In this document: positions 1 through 5,075 of the stretch, in pieces
Numbering within the stretch: position 1 is the first letter of the stretch
Layout: the number at the start of each line of letters is the position of its first letter
Assembly (NCBI GenBank): GCA_003505715.1
Contig: DNXU01000100.1
Span: forward strand, 4,802-10,357
Direction of reading: 5' to 3'
Source of the DNA: Cyanobacteria bacterium UBA8803
GTDB lineage: Bacteria > Cyanobacteriota > Cyanobacteriia > Cyanobacteriales > Coleofasciculaceae
DNA: 5,556 nt
Notes under the pieces: model-generated
The model's database searches: none
The model's input: the letters and a program-made list of their open reading frames with translations, nothing else
What the model was told of the DNA's origin: nothing
Program-made: the position numbers and the translations under genes

Positions 1-647
1 CCTGTTAAGGGGATAAAGGTGGCTTTACCTAGCCCGTATATTTTCTTGTCTGCATCTATGCTTTCGAGTTCAATCCCTTTTTTCTCCAAATACATCAGCG
101 CCAGTTTGACACCGAATCCTTCTCTAAAGGTGCCGTCCTTTTTGCCAACAATGATTAACCCGCGACGGATCTTGCCATCTGCATCCAATACCAGGTCGTT
201 TGCCCCTACTTGCTCCAATTTAGCTAAAGTAGGTGGTGGTGCGATGGGGTTCCCGGCCACTTTCTCCACCCCGATCGCGGTTGGGGTAGACTTAAACACC
301 TCCACTAATTCCTCATGTCCGGGTTCAACGGGTAGATCCCGATAAACGTCAATACCAATTCCTACGGGTTGCTGAGCGTTGATGTTGCTGATTAATTTAG
401 CCATCACCCGATCGGGCATGGGCCATTGCCGAACATACTTGATATCCGTCTCCCCAATAGTAACAATAACGATGCGTTGCTCAACTGACTCTGCCGGACG
501 CCAGCGCACAAATTGATCGAATAATGCCCATTCAAGTAACTGAAAAAAACCTGCCATGCTCCCAGCAATGACTAATCCAGCCACACTGGGAGCAATAACC
601 AGTACTCCTCGCCATTGTTCAATCTGCTTTTTTACCGTATGCCACAT
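1..647 (-). CDS. CHASE2 domain sensor protein, N-terminal part (3' end beyond window)
   Basis: The visible 215 residues match the start of a CHASE2 protein, a membrane receptor whose extracytoplasmic CHASE2 domain feeds a cytoplasmic output domain such as a histidine kinase, adenylate cyclase or Ser/Thr kinase. Residues 14-39 form a hydrophobic transmembrane segment. The extracytoplasmic domain then begins with typical landmarks: a VRWRP motif at 47-51, RIVIVTIGETDI at 58-69, WPMPDRV at 75-81, GIGIDVYRDLPVEPGHEEL at 96-114, and DLVLDADGKIRR at 151-162. The chosen start is the ATG at 645-647; it sits directly before a basic segment and the membrane helix, and no in-frame upstream alternative is compelling. 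There is no clear Shine-Dalgarno sequence, although a G-rich tract lies about 14 bases upstream. The frame stays open to the window edge, so the later membrane helices and the output domain cannot be seen. It is the last of four co-directional genes, 131 bp after the DUF928 gene. The ligand is unknown. Confidence 0.93.
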   Translation of the reverse strand, partial: MWHTVKKQIEQWRGVLVIAPSVAGLVIAGSMAGFFQLLEWALFDQFVRWRPAESVEQRIVIVTIGETDIKYVRQWPMPDRVMAKLISNINAQQPVGIGIDVYRDLPVEPGHEELVEVFKSTPTAIGVEKVAGNPIAPPPTLAKLEQVGANDLVLDADGKIRRGLIIVGKKDGTFREGFGVKLALMYLEKKGIELESIDADKKIYGLGKATFIPLT

Positions 648-660
648 CAGGAAAATATTT

Positions 661-693
661 CTCCCCCTCTCCCCTCTCCCTCTTCCCTGCCCC
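661..693 (-). repeat. G-run tract upstream of the CHASE2 gene (possible G-quadruplex)
   Basis: Read on the minus strand, this purine-rich stretch holds five runs of three to five G (at 690-693, 685-687, 678-680, 671-674 and 663-667), separated by loops of 2, 4, 3 and 3 bases. It therefore fits the usual pattern for an intramolecular G-quadruplex, in the RNA or on the coding DNA strand. The last G-run ends 15 bases before the CHASE2 ATG, where it could affect ribosome binding. C/T-rich low-complexity tracts like this are frequent between genes of filamentous cyanobacteria, so it may have no function. Confidence 0.5.
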
Positions 694-704
694 TATTTTC
701 AGAA

Positions 705-733
705 CAGACCATAAAACCATCAACCATGAACAA
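705..733 (-). repeat. Short dispersed repeat, copy 1 (29 bp)
   Basis: On the minus strand this segment begins TTGTTCATGGTTGATGG and ends ATGGTCTG. It matches a 28-bp segment at 4873-4900 on the plus strand in all but about four positions (two C/G swaps and a TC/TTT difference). Both copies are built from GGTT(C/G)AT heptamers. The two copies lie in separate intergenic gaps and in opposite orientation, which points to a dispersed intergenic repeat family. It lies next to the TTGTTGG array and may be one end of the same repeat cluster. Confidence 0.55.
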
Positions 734-743
734 CCACCAACCA

Positions 744-778
744 CCAACAACCAACAACCAACAACCAACAACCAACAA
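744..778 (-). repeat. Heptanucleotide tandem repeat (TTGTTGG)x5
   Basis: Five perfect consecutive copies of CCAACAA on the plus strand (TTGTTGG on the coding strand) run up to the last base before the DUF928 stop codon. Degenerate ACC/CCA-rich copies continue towards 733. Short tandemly repeated heptamers between genes are a known trait of filamentous cyanobacteria. The array begins exactly at the stop codon. The period of seven is not a multiple of three, so the array is unlikely to be former coding sequence. Confidence 0.8.
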
Positions 779-2059
779 TTACAACTGCTCTCCCAAAGGC
801 TGAGTGGAGATCGCCTCCAACCCCACTTGTTCTAAAAGTTCTTTCCACTCCTTAGTCAGGGTGGCATCTTGGGGCTGCAAACGTTTCGCTGACACTAAAA
901 TGTCTAAGGTATCGTACCAGATACCAGCTTTGGCATAGCTAGTTGCCCGATCGATAGGCGACAATGCGGCATCTCCTTGGTTGAGAGTTAAAGGTTCGAC
1001 TCGCTTCACCCACCCAACTACGCCATAATTATCCGGTCGGAGAATTCCTTGCGGCTCAATTGGAGCAAAGAACCACAAGTAGTTTTTTCCAAGTTCCAGT
1101 GGCGGAGCGTCTTCAGGGAGCGTCACGCTAACAATCCCCCCAGCACCGGAAATCTCTAGCATGGTTTGATAGTGAGCATTTCCCTGCTCGTCTTGTAAAC
1201 TGAAAAATACTTGGTTCGAGGCGGTTGGCGGTAGGTAAACAAAGAACGTCGGACGTGCTGATATCGTGTGTCCTTGTTGAGTCGTGGGCAGCACTGCTGT
1301 TAACTCTGGTAGGCTATCGCTACGGGTGCCGCCGCCGACGCTAGTTTGGGGAGAGGCATCTCCTGGCGCTCCGAACTCCACATCGCCACGGATGCCACCA
1401 CCTACACTAGTTTGGGGAGCGGCGTCTCCTGGTGCAGAAAACTGAGTGTTACCTCTAATACCTCCACCGACACTAGTTTGGGGAGCGGCGTCTCCTGGTG
1501 CAGAAAACTGAGTGTTACCTCTAATACCTCCGCCTACACTAGTTTGGGGAGCGGCGTCTCCTGGTGCAGAAAACTGAGTGTTACCTCTAATGCCTCCACC
1601 CACGCTGGTACTGGGAGCCCCAGTACCGGGATTGGAGAACTGCACGTTCCCGCGAATACCGCCACCCACGCTGGTACGGGGAGCGGCACTACCTGGGTTA
1701 CTAAATTGCACATTACCCCGAATACCGCCACCCACGCTGGTGCGAGGAGCCGCAGTACCGGGAGTAGAGAACTGCACGTTCCCGCGAATACCGCCACCCA
1801 CGCTAGTTGTTGGTGTCGCATCTTCTGGAGCAGAGAATTTCACACTGCCCCGAATGCCTCCACCAACACTGGTTCTTGGTGCGCTGTCTGCTGGTGCTTC
1901 AAATTGCAAGCTGATAGATGACTCACTCGGCAAACCTTCACCTGGTTGGAGGGTTGAACTTGCCCTAACTGACTGATATGCTCCACCGCCGAGAGCTATA
2001 GCCCCAGTTAGCGTTGCTAACCAGAAGGTTTGGGAAACGGAAAAGTTAGATTTAGCCAT
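779..2059 (-). CDS. Secreted DUF928 family protein with nine 22-residue repeats
   Basis: This 426-residue protein is a cyanobacterial DUF928 member of unknown function. Residues 1-33 look like a signal peptide: Lys-3, a hydrophobic core at about 12-27, and a VRA end at 31-33. Residues 50-247 are nine head-to-tail 22-residue units, each carrying TSVGGGIRG (the last has GGGTRS). Residues 248 to about 412 form the DUF928 domain, with ARPTFFVYLP at 268-277, NYLWFFAPI at 326-334, GWVKRVE at 349-355 and GIWYDTLDIL at 379-388. DUF928 proteins commonly carry one Pro/Gly-rich GGGTR stretch just before the domain, so I infer that this lead-in was amplified; the long repeat region is unusual. The ATG at 2059 is supported by a strong GGAGGT ribosome site and the signal peptide. 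It follows the CHAT gene by 46 bp and is probably co-transcribed with it. It is likely periplasmic or exported. DUF928 assignment is from recognition of the conserved domain and no search was run. Confidence 0.93.
   Translation of the reverse strand: MAKSNFSVSQTFWLATLTGAIALGGGAYQSVRASSTLQPGEGLPSESSISLQFEAPADSAPRTSVGGGIRGSVKFSAPEDATPTTSVGGGIRGNVQFSTPGTAAPRTSVGGGIRGNVQFSNPGSAAPRTSVGGGIRGNVQFSNPGTGAPSTSVGGGIRGNTQFSAPGDAAPQTSVGGGIRGNTQFSAPGDAAPQTSVGGGIRGNTQFSAPGDAAPQTSVGGGIRGDVEFGAPGDASPQTSVGGGTRSDSLPELTAVLPTTQQGHTISARPTFFVYLPPTASNQVFFSLQDEQGNAHYQTMLEISGAGGIVSVTLPEDAPPLELGKNYLWFFAPIEPQGILRPDNYGVVGWVKRVEPLTLNQGDAALSPIDRATSYAKAGIWYDTLDILVSAKRLQPQDATLTKEWKELLEQVGLEAISTQPLGEQL
1319..1912 (-). repeat. 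Nine in-frame 66-bp tandem repeats inside the DUF928 gene
   Basis: The unit is exactly 66 bp (22 codons), repeated nine times without indels. Units 6 and 7 (1517-1582 and 1451-1516) differ at only 2 of 66 bases. Unit 8 (1385-1450) shares a 45-base identical block with both and differs from unit 7 at about 7 bases. Units 6-8 encode identical 22-residue sequences, so they are recent duplications. Units 3-5 form a second, more diverged group with NVQFS at their start, and units 1, 2 and 9 are the most divergent. The invariant core in every unit is TSVGGG(I/T)R; the variable part is the acidic, Pro/Ala-rich segment before it. Unit number is likely to vary between strains. Confidence 0.95.
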
Positions 2060-2065
2060 TGTTCG

Positions 2066-2071
2066 ACCTCC
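2066..2071 (-). promoter_or_regulatory. Ribosome binding site of the DUF928 gene
   Basis: GGAGGT on the minus strand lies six bases upstream of the ATG at 2059. It is a near-perfect Shine-Dalgarno sequence. It fixes the DUF928 start and suggests efficient translation, in contrast to the CHAT and CHASE2 genes, which have none that is obvious. Confidence 0.85.
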
Positions 2072-2087
2072 ATGTAGGTTAACTTTA

Positions 2088-2115
2088 TTTATAATTACGA
2101 GACTGCTACAACCAA
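2088..2115 (-). promoter_or_regulatory. Possible weak internal promoter for the DUF928 gene
   Basis: A TATAAA -10-like hexamer (2088-2093) lies 16 bp from a poor TTGGTT -35-like hexamer (2110-2115). The -35-like part overlaps the last codons of the CHAT gene. It would give a leader of about 20 bases before the DUF928 ATG. The match is modest in an AT-rich gap, so read-through from the CHAT gene is the simpler assumption. Confidence 0.25.
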
Positions 2116-4763
2116 TTTCCGATTAATACAAAGGATGCCCAAAAATAAGGATGTTTGTAAGAGGGATCTTTCAACAAACTCAGTTGGGCTTGACGCAGGG
2201 CTTCTGCTTTGGTAATGGAGCCGTTGTCTTGAGTAAGCTGACGGTAAAATTCACTCATCAGCTTGGCTGTAGACTCGTCGTTGACCGACCATAAACTGGC
2301 CAGAGTGCTGTGAGCACCCGATCGCAAAGCTAATCCCGCTAACCCCAAGGTGGCACGGTTATCTCCAGCTGCCGTTTGACAGGCGCTAAGCACTAACAAT
2401 TCTATCGGGTTGACCAGCCCAAGTTTCCTTTTTTGAAATAAGATATCGAAATCTTTTACATCAATGCGATCGTCCCAGGTGAGGAGGAAGGTTTCCGCTG
2501 GGTTAGAACTGAATTGACCGTGAGTAGCTAGGTGAACTACCGGAAAGGATTTATCTTCAATTTCCGATTGGAAGCGAGTCCGGGTAAACTCTTGATTGAG
2601 CAACACCTCGGAACTGACTTGAGAGGAAATTTTGGCCATTTCTCCCTCCACACTAGGTAGGGGAGAAAAACCTTGACGAGCTTCGGTTAACCCTACAGCT
2701 AGAACCTTGAGTTGCTGGCGTTCCAGTCCCTGGGGAAATAGCTGCAAACCTGGGCTGAGGGCAATATCATACTTTTCTACGAGATACTGCTTGCCATCGT
2801 AAAGGGCACCCATCGGCAAATTACGCAAGAAACCATCTAGGACAAATACTAGGGTTTTGATCCCACTACTGTCTAGGTCAGCCTCCGCAGGGCGGATCAG
2901 CCAGTCATACACCTGTTGGGAAAGCTGTAAGCGATCGGTATTGGAATAACCCGGGTATAGAGAGGAGTAGAGTTCTTCAAGAGTGGCTTCGATTTTATGG
3001 CTGGGCAGTGGGGTGGCGTAGTGGCGTAGGGGTTGATTGGGTAAGGAGGCAATGACTTCTAAGCGATCGCTTAAAATAATCGGATAAATTACTGCTGCTT
3101 TAGCATCAATTTCATCGATTTGCACTGGCTTGATGCCCAAGCAAGCGTCGCCAAAGAAATTATCTAATTCTGCCAGTTGTAAGGCTTCAATTGCTTGGCG
3201 AGCTTGTTTGAGATCGGCTTGATTAGCATTAGGTTGCAGCAGTAAGCCTACGAATTCTCGATAAATCGGTTCTACGCTCTCTTTGAAGCTAAACTGCACT
3301 TCCGAATTAATGGCGACTAAGTCGCTGCGCAGGGATTGCAGGTTTTCAAAGGCATTCCGATAAGCAGCAGTTGCCTCTGTTATATTCCCTTGGTGTTTAA
3401 GCAGGCGTCCCAACTGCCAAGCCGAACGAGCAGTGATATCGGCAGCATCAATCCGCTGGGCAATTTTGAGCGCTTCCTCTGTCAGCCCTTTGGCATTTTG
3501 CCACTGCTGGGTCTGTTCGTAAAGCTTGCCGAGTTGAGTGAGGGCGTAAGCTTCGGCGCGGGGATCTTGTAGTTGTTTGGCCTGTTGTACGGCTGTGGCC
3601 AATATCCTAGCAATGTTTTGGGAATTGGCGCTAGTTAAGTCTCGCTGCTCATTGCGCATCTTCATCAGGCTTTCTGCCAGATTTACCCTCGCGTAAACTG
3701 AGGCTCGACTGGGGGATAGGTTAGATAAGTTAGACTCAATTTCAGGAACTAAAGGCAGTGCCTCTTGCGGCTGTTGGGCGTCCACCCATAAACTGAGCTG
3801 GTTGAGTTGAGCTTGTGCTTGGCCGAGTGGCTCTCGTGCCTCCTGCGCTGCTTCTTGATAATAGGCCAAGGCCACATCATATTGTTGCAAGTCTCTGGCA
3901 ATGTTACCAATGCTCAAGAGCGTTGCGCTAGTATCGGTGCTGGAATTGAATTCCTGGCTAATCGCCCAACTTTCCTCTAAAATTGCTTTGGATTGTACTA
4001 AGTCACCGATGGTTTGCAGGGCAACACCCAAACTGCGCAATCCTTCGGCTTTAAGCAGGGAATTTGGTTGATCTTGCAGTTCCTGTGCGAGCTGTTCTAA
4101 GAGCCGTTTTGCCCGTCGGTACTGCCCCAAAGACTGCAAGGCTTGAGCTTGGTTAATGCGAGTGCCCAGTTTTCCAGTCTGATTGCCAGCGCGATCGTAG
4201 GTTGCTTCTGCTTGTTTCCAAGTTTCTAGAGCAGCTTCCGTTTGTCCCTTAGCCAGTTGCAGGTTGCCTTGAGTATTCAAAGCCTGGGCTAAGAGTGCTA
4301 CACCTCTGGATTCCAGTTGCGCCGAGTTCTGCAAGAGATTCAGGCTAGTTGCGATCGCTTTTTCAGCTTGCTCCCATTGTCCTAACTCTTGATAGGCTGA
4401 TGAGAGATAGTTGAGGGCTTGGGCTTGGTTGAGGATTGCCCCCTGCTCTGCATAACCTTGAGCTGCCTGCTCCCAGAGATTTGCCGCTTCCGCAAACTTT
4501 CCGGCTTCATAGTTTTGTCTGCCCTGAGGTAACAGTTGTTCTGGGGTGGATACCTGTTGCACTACACTGGGTAGCTCGATCCCTTGGCTGGGGGGTTGAG
4601 CGATCCCTGGGACAACTGTTACCAAAAATAGACCGCAAGCAAACAAACAGGGCAATAGCCAAAGGTTTCTTTTGGCTATTGCCCCTCTCACCATCCTGAC
4701 CAAGTGGTGAGGTTTCCTGTTACTTTTGGGAGGTCTATTTTTCATAGTTTTATAGTTATACAT
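2106..4763 (-). CDS. Secreted TPR-CHAT caspase-like protein
   Basis: This 885-residue protein combines an N-terminal export signal, a TPR superhelix and a C-terminal CHAT domain (caspase/separase-like cysteine peptidase fold). The signal has a basic stretch (KR at 31-32), a hydrophobic core at 34-52 and a likely cleavage after GIA at 53-55. TPR-like helical pairs run from about 75 to 480, clear at 75-106, 112-145, 155-190, 238-270, 277-310, 402-436 and 443-476. The CHAT domain occupies about 550-885, with ELDNFFGDACLG at 532-543. The catalytic dyad is intact: His748 in HLATHG and Cys795 in LSACQTAAGD. The C-terminus PYFWASFVLIGNW is typical. Three starts are possible: ATG at 4763, 4745 or 4694; I keep the longest frame, but 4694 gives a more usual signal-peptide length. 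No start has a convincing Shine-Dalgarno site. It sits between an exoprotein gene and DUF928. The substrate is unknown; neighbours are candidates by inference only. Confidence 0.94.
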   Translation of the reverse strand: MYNYKTMKNRPPKSNRKPHHLVRMVRGAIAKRNLWLLPCLFACGLFLVTVVPGIAQPPSQGIELPSVVQQVSTPEQLLPQGRQNYEAGKFAEAANLWEQAAQGYAEQGAILNQAQALNYLSSAYQELGQWEQAEKAIATSLNLLQNSAQLESRGVALLAQALNTQGNLQLAKGQTEAALETWKQAEATYDRAGNQTGKLGTRINQAQALQSLGQYRRAKRLLEQLAQELQDQPNSLLKAEGLRSLGVALQTIGDLVQSKAILEESWAISQEFNSSTDTSATLLSIGNIARDLQQYDVALAYYQEAAQEAREPLGQAQAQLNQLSLWVDAQQPQEALPLVPEIESNLSNLSPSRASVYARVNLAESLMKMRNEQRDLTSANSQNIARILATAVQQAKQLQDPRAEAYALTQLGKLYEQTQQWQNAKGLTEEALKIAQRIDAADITARSAWQLGRLLKHQGNITEATAAYRNAFENLQSLRSDLVAINSEVQFSFKESVEPIYREFVGLLLQPNANQADLKQARQAIEALQLAELDNFFGDACLGIKPVQIDEIDAKAAVIYPIILSDRLEVIASLPNQPLRHYATPLPSHKIEATLEELYSSLYPGYSNTDRLQLSQQVYDWLIRPAEADLDSSGIKTLVFVLDGFLRNLPMGALYDGKQYLVEKYDIALSPGLQLFPQGLERQQLKVLAVGLTEARQGFSPLPSVEGEMAKISSQVSSEVLLNQEFTRTRFQSEIEDKSFPVVHLATHGQFSSNPAETFLLTWDDRIDVKDFDILFQKRKLGLVNPIELLVLSACQTAAGDNRATLGLAGLALRSGAHSTLASLWSVNDESTAKLMSEFYRQLTQDNGSITKAEALRQAQLSLLKDPSYKHPYFWASFVLIGNWL
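3063..3070. repeat. HIP1 octamer GCGATCGC
   Basis: A perfect copy of the highly iterated palindrome found in great excess in many cyanobacterial genomes. Here it is within the CHAT coding sequence. It mainly serves as evidence for the organism group. Confidence 0.85.
4351..4358. repeat. HIP1 octamer GCGATCGC
   Basis: A second perfect HIP1 palindrome, inside the TPR-coding part of the CHAT gene. Confidence 0.85.
4650..4684 (-). promoter_or_regulatory. Perfect 14-bp inverted repeat in the CHAT signal-peptide region
   Basis: GGGCAATAGCCAAA occurs at 4650-4663 and its exact reverse complement at 4671-4684, with a 7-base loop. In the mRNA it would make a strong hairpin, followed on the minus strand by TGTTTGTTTG, so it resembles an intrinsic terminator or attenuator although it is fully coding (residues 27-38, AIAKRNLWLLPC region). 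A perfect 14-bp stem with so short a loop is not expected by chance in a window of this size. Its function is not known; control of early elongation, initiation from the nearby ATG at 4694, or attenuation are all possible. Confidence 0.6.
4687..4711 (-). promoter_or_regulatory. Second small hairpin over an internal in-frame ATG of the CHAT gene
   Basis: CTCACCA (mRNA side 4711-4705) can pair with TGGTGAG (4693-4687) across an 11-base loop. It ends two bases before the 14-bp inverted repeat. The in-frame ATG at 4694-4692 has its T and G in the stem, and the preceding AGG lies in the loop. If translation starts there, this stem would occlude the start codon. Alone, a 7-bp stem could be chance; its tight placement next to the larger hairpin is what makes it notable. 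Confidence 0.35.
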
Positions 4764-4846
4764 CTATCATTGTTAGATTTGGATATTAGTCTCTATAGAA
4801 ATAATTAATTGGGATATATGAGTAGTTTCAATCCATTTGAATTAAC

Positions 4847-4855
4847 ATTGTATCA
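4847..4855 (-). promoter_or_regulatory. Possible extended -10 promoter for the CHAT gene
   Basis: TGATACAAT on the minus strand matches the extended -10 pattern TGnTATAAT with one mismatch. No good -35 hexamer is seen, which extended -10 promoters can tolerate. Transcription would start near 4840, leaving a leader of about 77 bases before the ATG at 4763, or about 146 bases before the ATG at 4694. It is predicted from sequence pattern only. Confidence 0.35.
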
Positions 4856-4872
4856 CGATATGGGTATGTTTT

Positions 4873-4900
4873 TTGTTGATGGTTCATGGTTCATGGTCTG
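4873..4900 (+). repeat. Short dispersed repeat, copy 2 (28 bp)
   Basis: This segment contains GGTTCAT twice in tandem and ends ATGGTCTG. It is nearly identical to the minus-strand segment at 705-733. Its 4881-4898 part also forms the left arm of an inverted repeat with 5038-5055. Confidence 0.55.
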
Positions 4901-5055
4901 GAGTTATATTATGGTTTGTAGTAGGCACTTTAGTGCCTGAAAAGGCTTGTATCTACTTGCACGAAGGCTGCTTACGACGAAGGGTGTTTATAGAATTCTG
5001 ATGCTACCGAACATGATATTAGTTGCTATGAAGGATGGACAATGAACGATGAACC
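4881..5055. repeat. Inverted-repeat-bounded segment, possible degenerate mobile repeat
   Basis: The arms are 4881-4898 (GGTTCATGGTTCATGGTC) and the reverse complement of 5038-5055; 16 of 18 positions match. They bound about 175 bp without a coding frame. The interior holds the palindrome at 4923-4938, and TTTGTAGTAGGC near the left has a weak inverted counterpart at the TGCTTACGACGAA stretch near 4969-4981. The layout recalls small non-autonomous inverted-repeat elements of filamentous cyanobacteria. No target-site duplication was identified, so the mobile origin is only a suggestion. Confidence 0.4.
4923..4938. repeat. Palindrome AGGCACT-TT-AGTGCCT
   Basis: A perfect 7-bp stem with a two-base centre. 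On the minus strand it is followed by ACTACAAACC, not by a T tract, so it does not look like an intrinsic terminator for the exoprotein gene. Similar short palindromes flanked by GTAGTA or TACTAC occur in intergenic repeats of filamentous cyanobacteria, to my recollection. Confidence 0.6.
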
Positions 5056-5075
5056 TAGAAGTGTATTCTATGCAG

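Larger units (their letters stand above)
4764..5075. other. 312-bp intergenic region between the exoprotein and CHAT genes
   Basis: No credible gene lies here on either strand. It is AT-rich, especially at 4764-4870. It contains a possible extended -10 promoter for the CHAT gene, a copy of the dispersed repeat, a 7-bp palindrome and an inverted repeat that bounds about 175 bp. No strong terminator with a U tract is visible after the exoprotein stop, so read-through into the CHAT gene remains possible. Confidence 0.7.

Noticed and set aside
19..345. 108-codon plus-strand open frame at the left edge
   Set aside because: It is antisense to the CHASE2 coding sequence, whose protein features are clear, and it shows no recognisable domain or ribosome site.
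1319..1912. CRISPR array
   Set aside because: The periodicity is 66 bp with no unique spacers, the units are in frame, and they encode a conserved peptide inside a signal-peptide-bearing protein.
1346..1921. 191-codon open frame on the plus strand across the DUF928 gene, and a 95-codon minus frame at 1534-1821
   Set aside because: Both are by-products of the 66-bp repeat: a unit divisible by three without stops stays open in several frames. The 2059-779 frame has the ribosome site, signal peptide and a known domain.
4634..4645. Lipobox (LFAC) in the CHAT signal peptide, making it a lipoprotein
   Set aside because: The Cys lies in the middle of the hydrophobic core and is followed by GLFLVTVV, whereas a lipobox Cys should end the core. 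A normal cleavage site after GIA fits better.
4923..4938. Palindrome as an intrinsic terminator of the exoprotein gene
   Set aside because: The stem is only 7 bp with a two-base centre and is not followed by a T tract in either direction; it is also about 140 bp past the stop.
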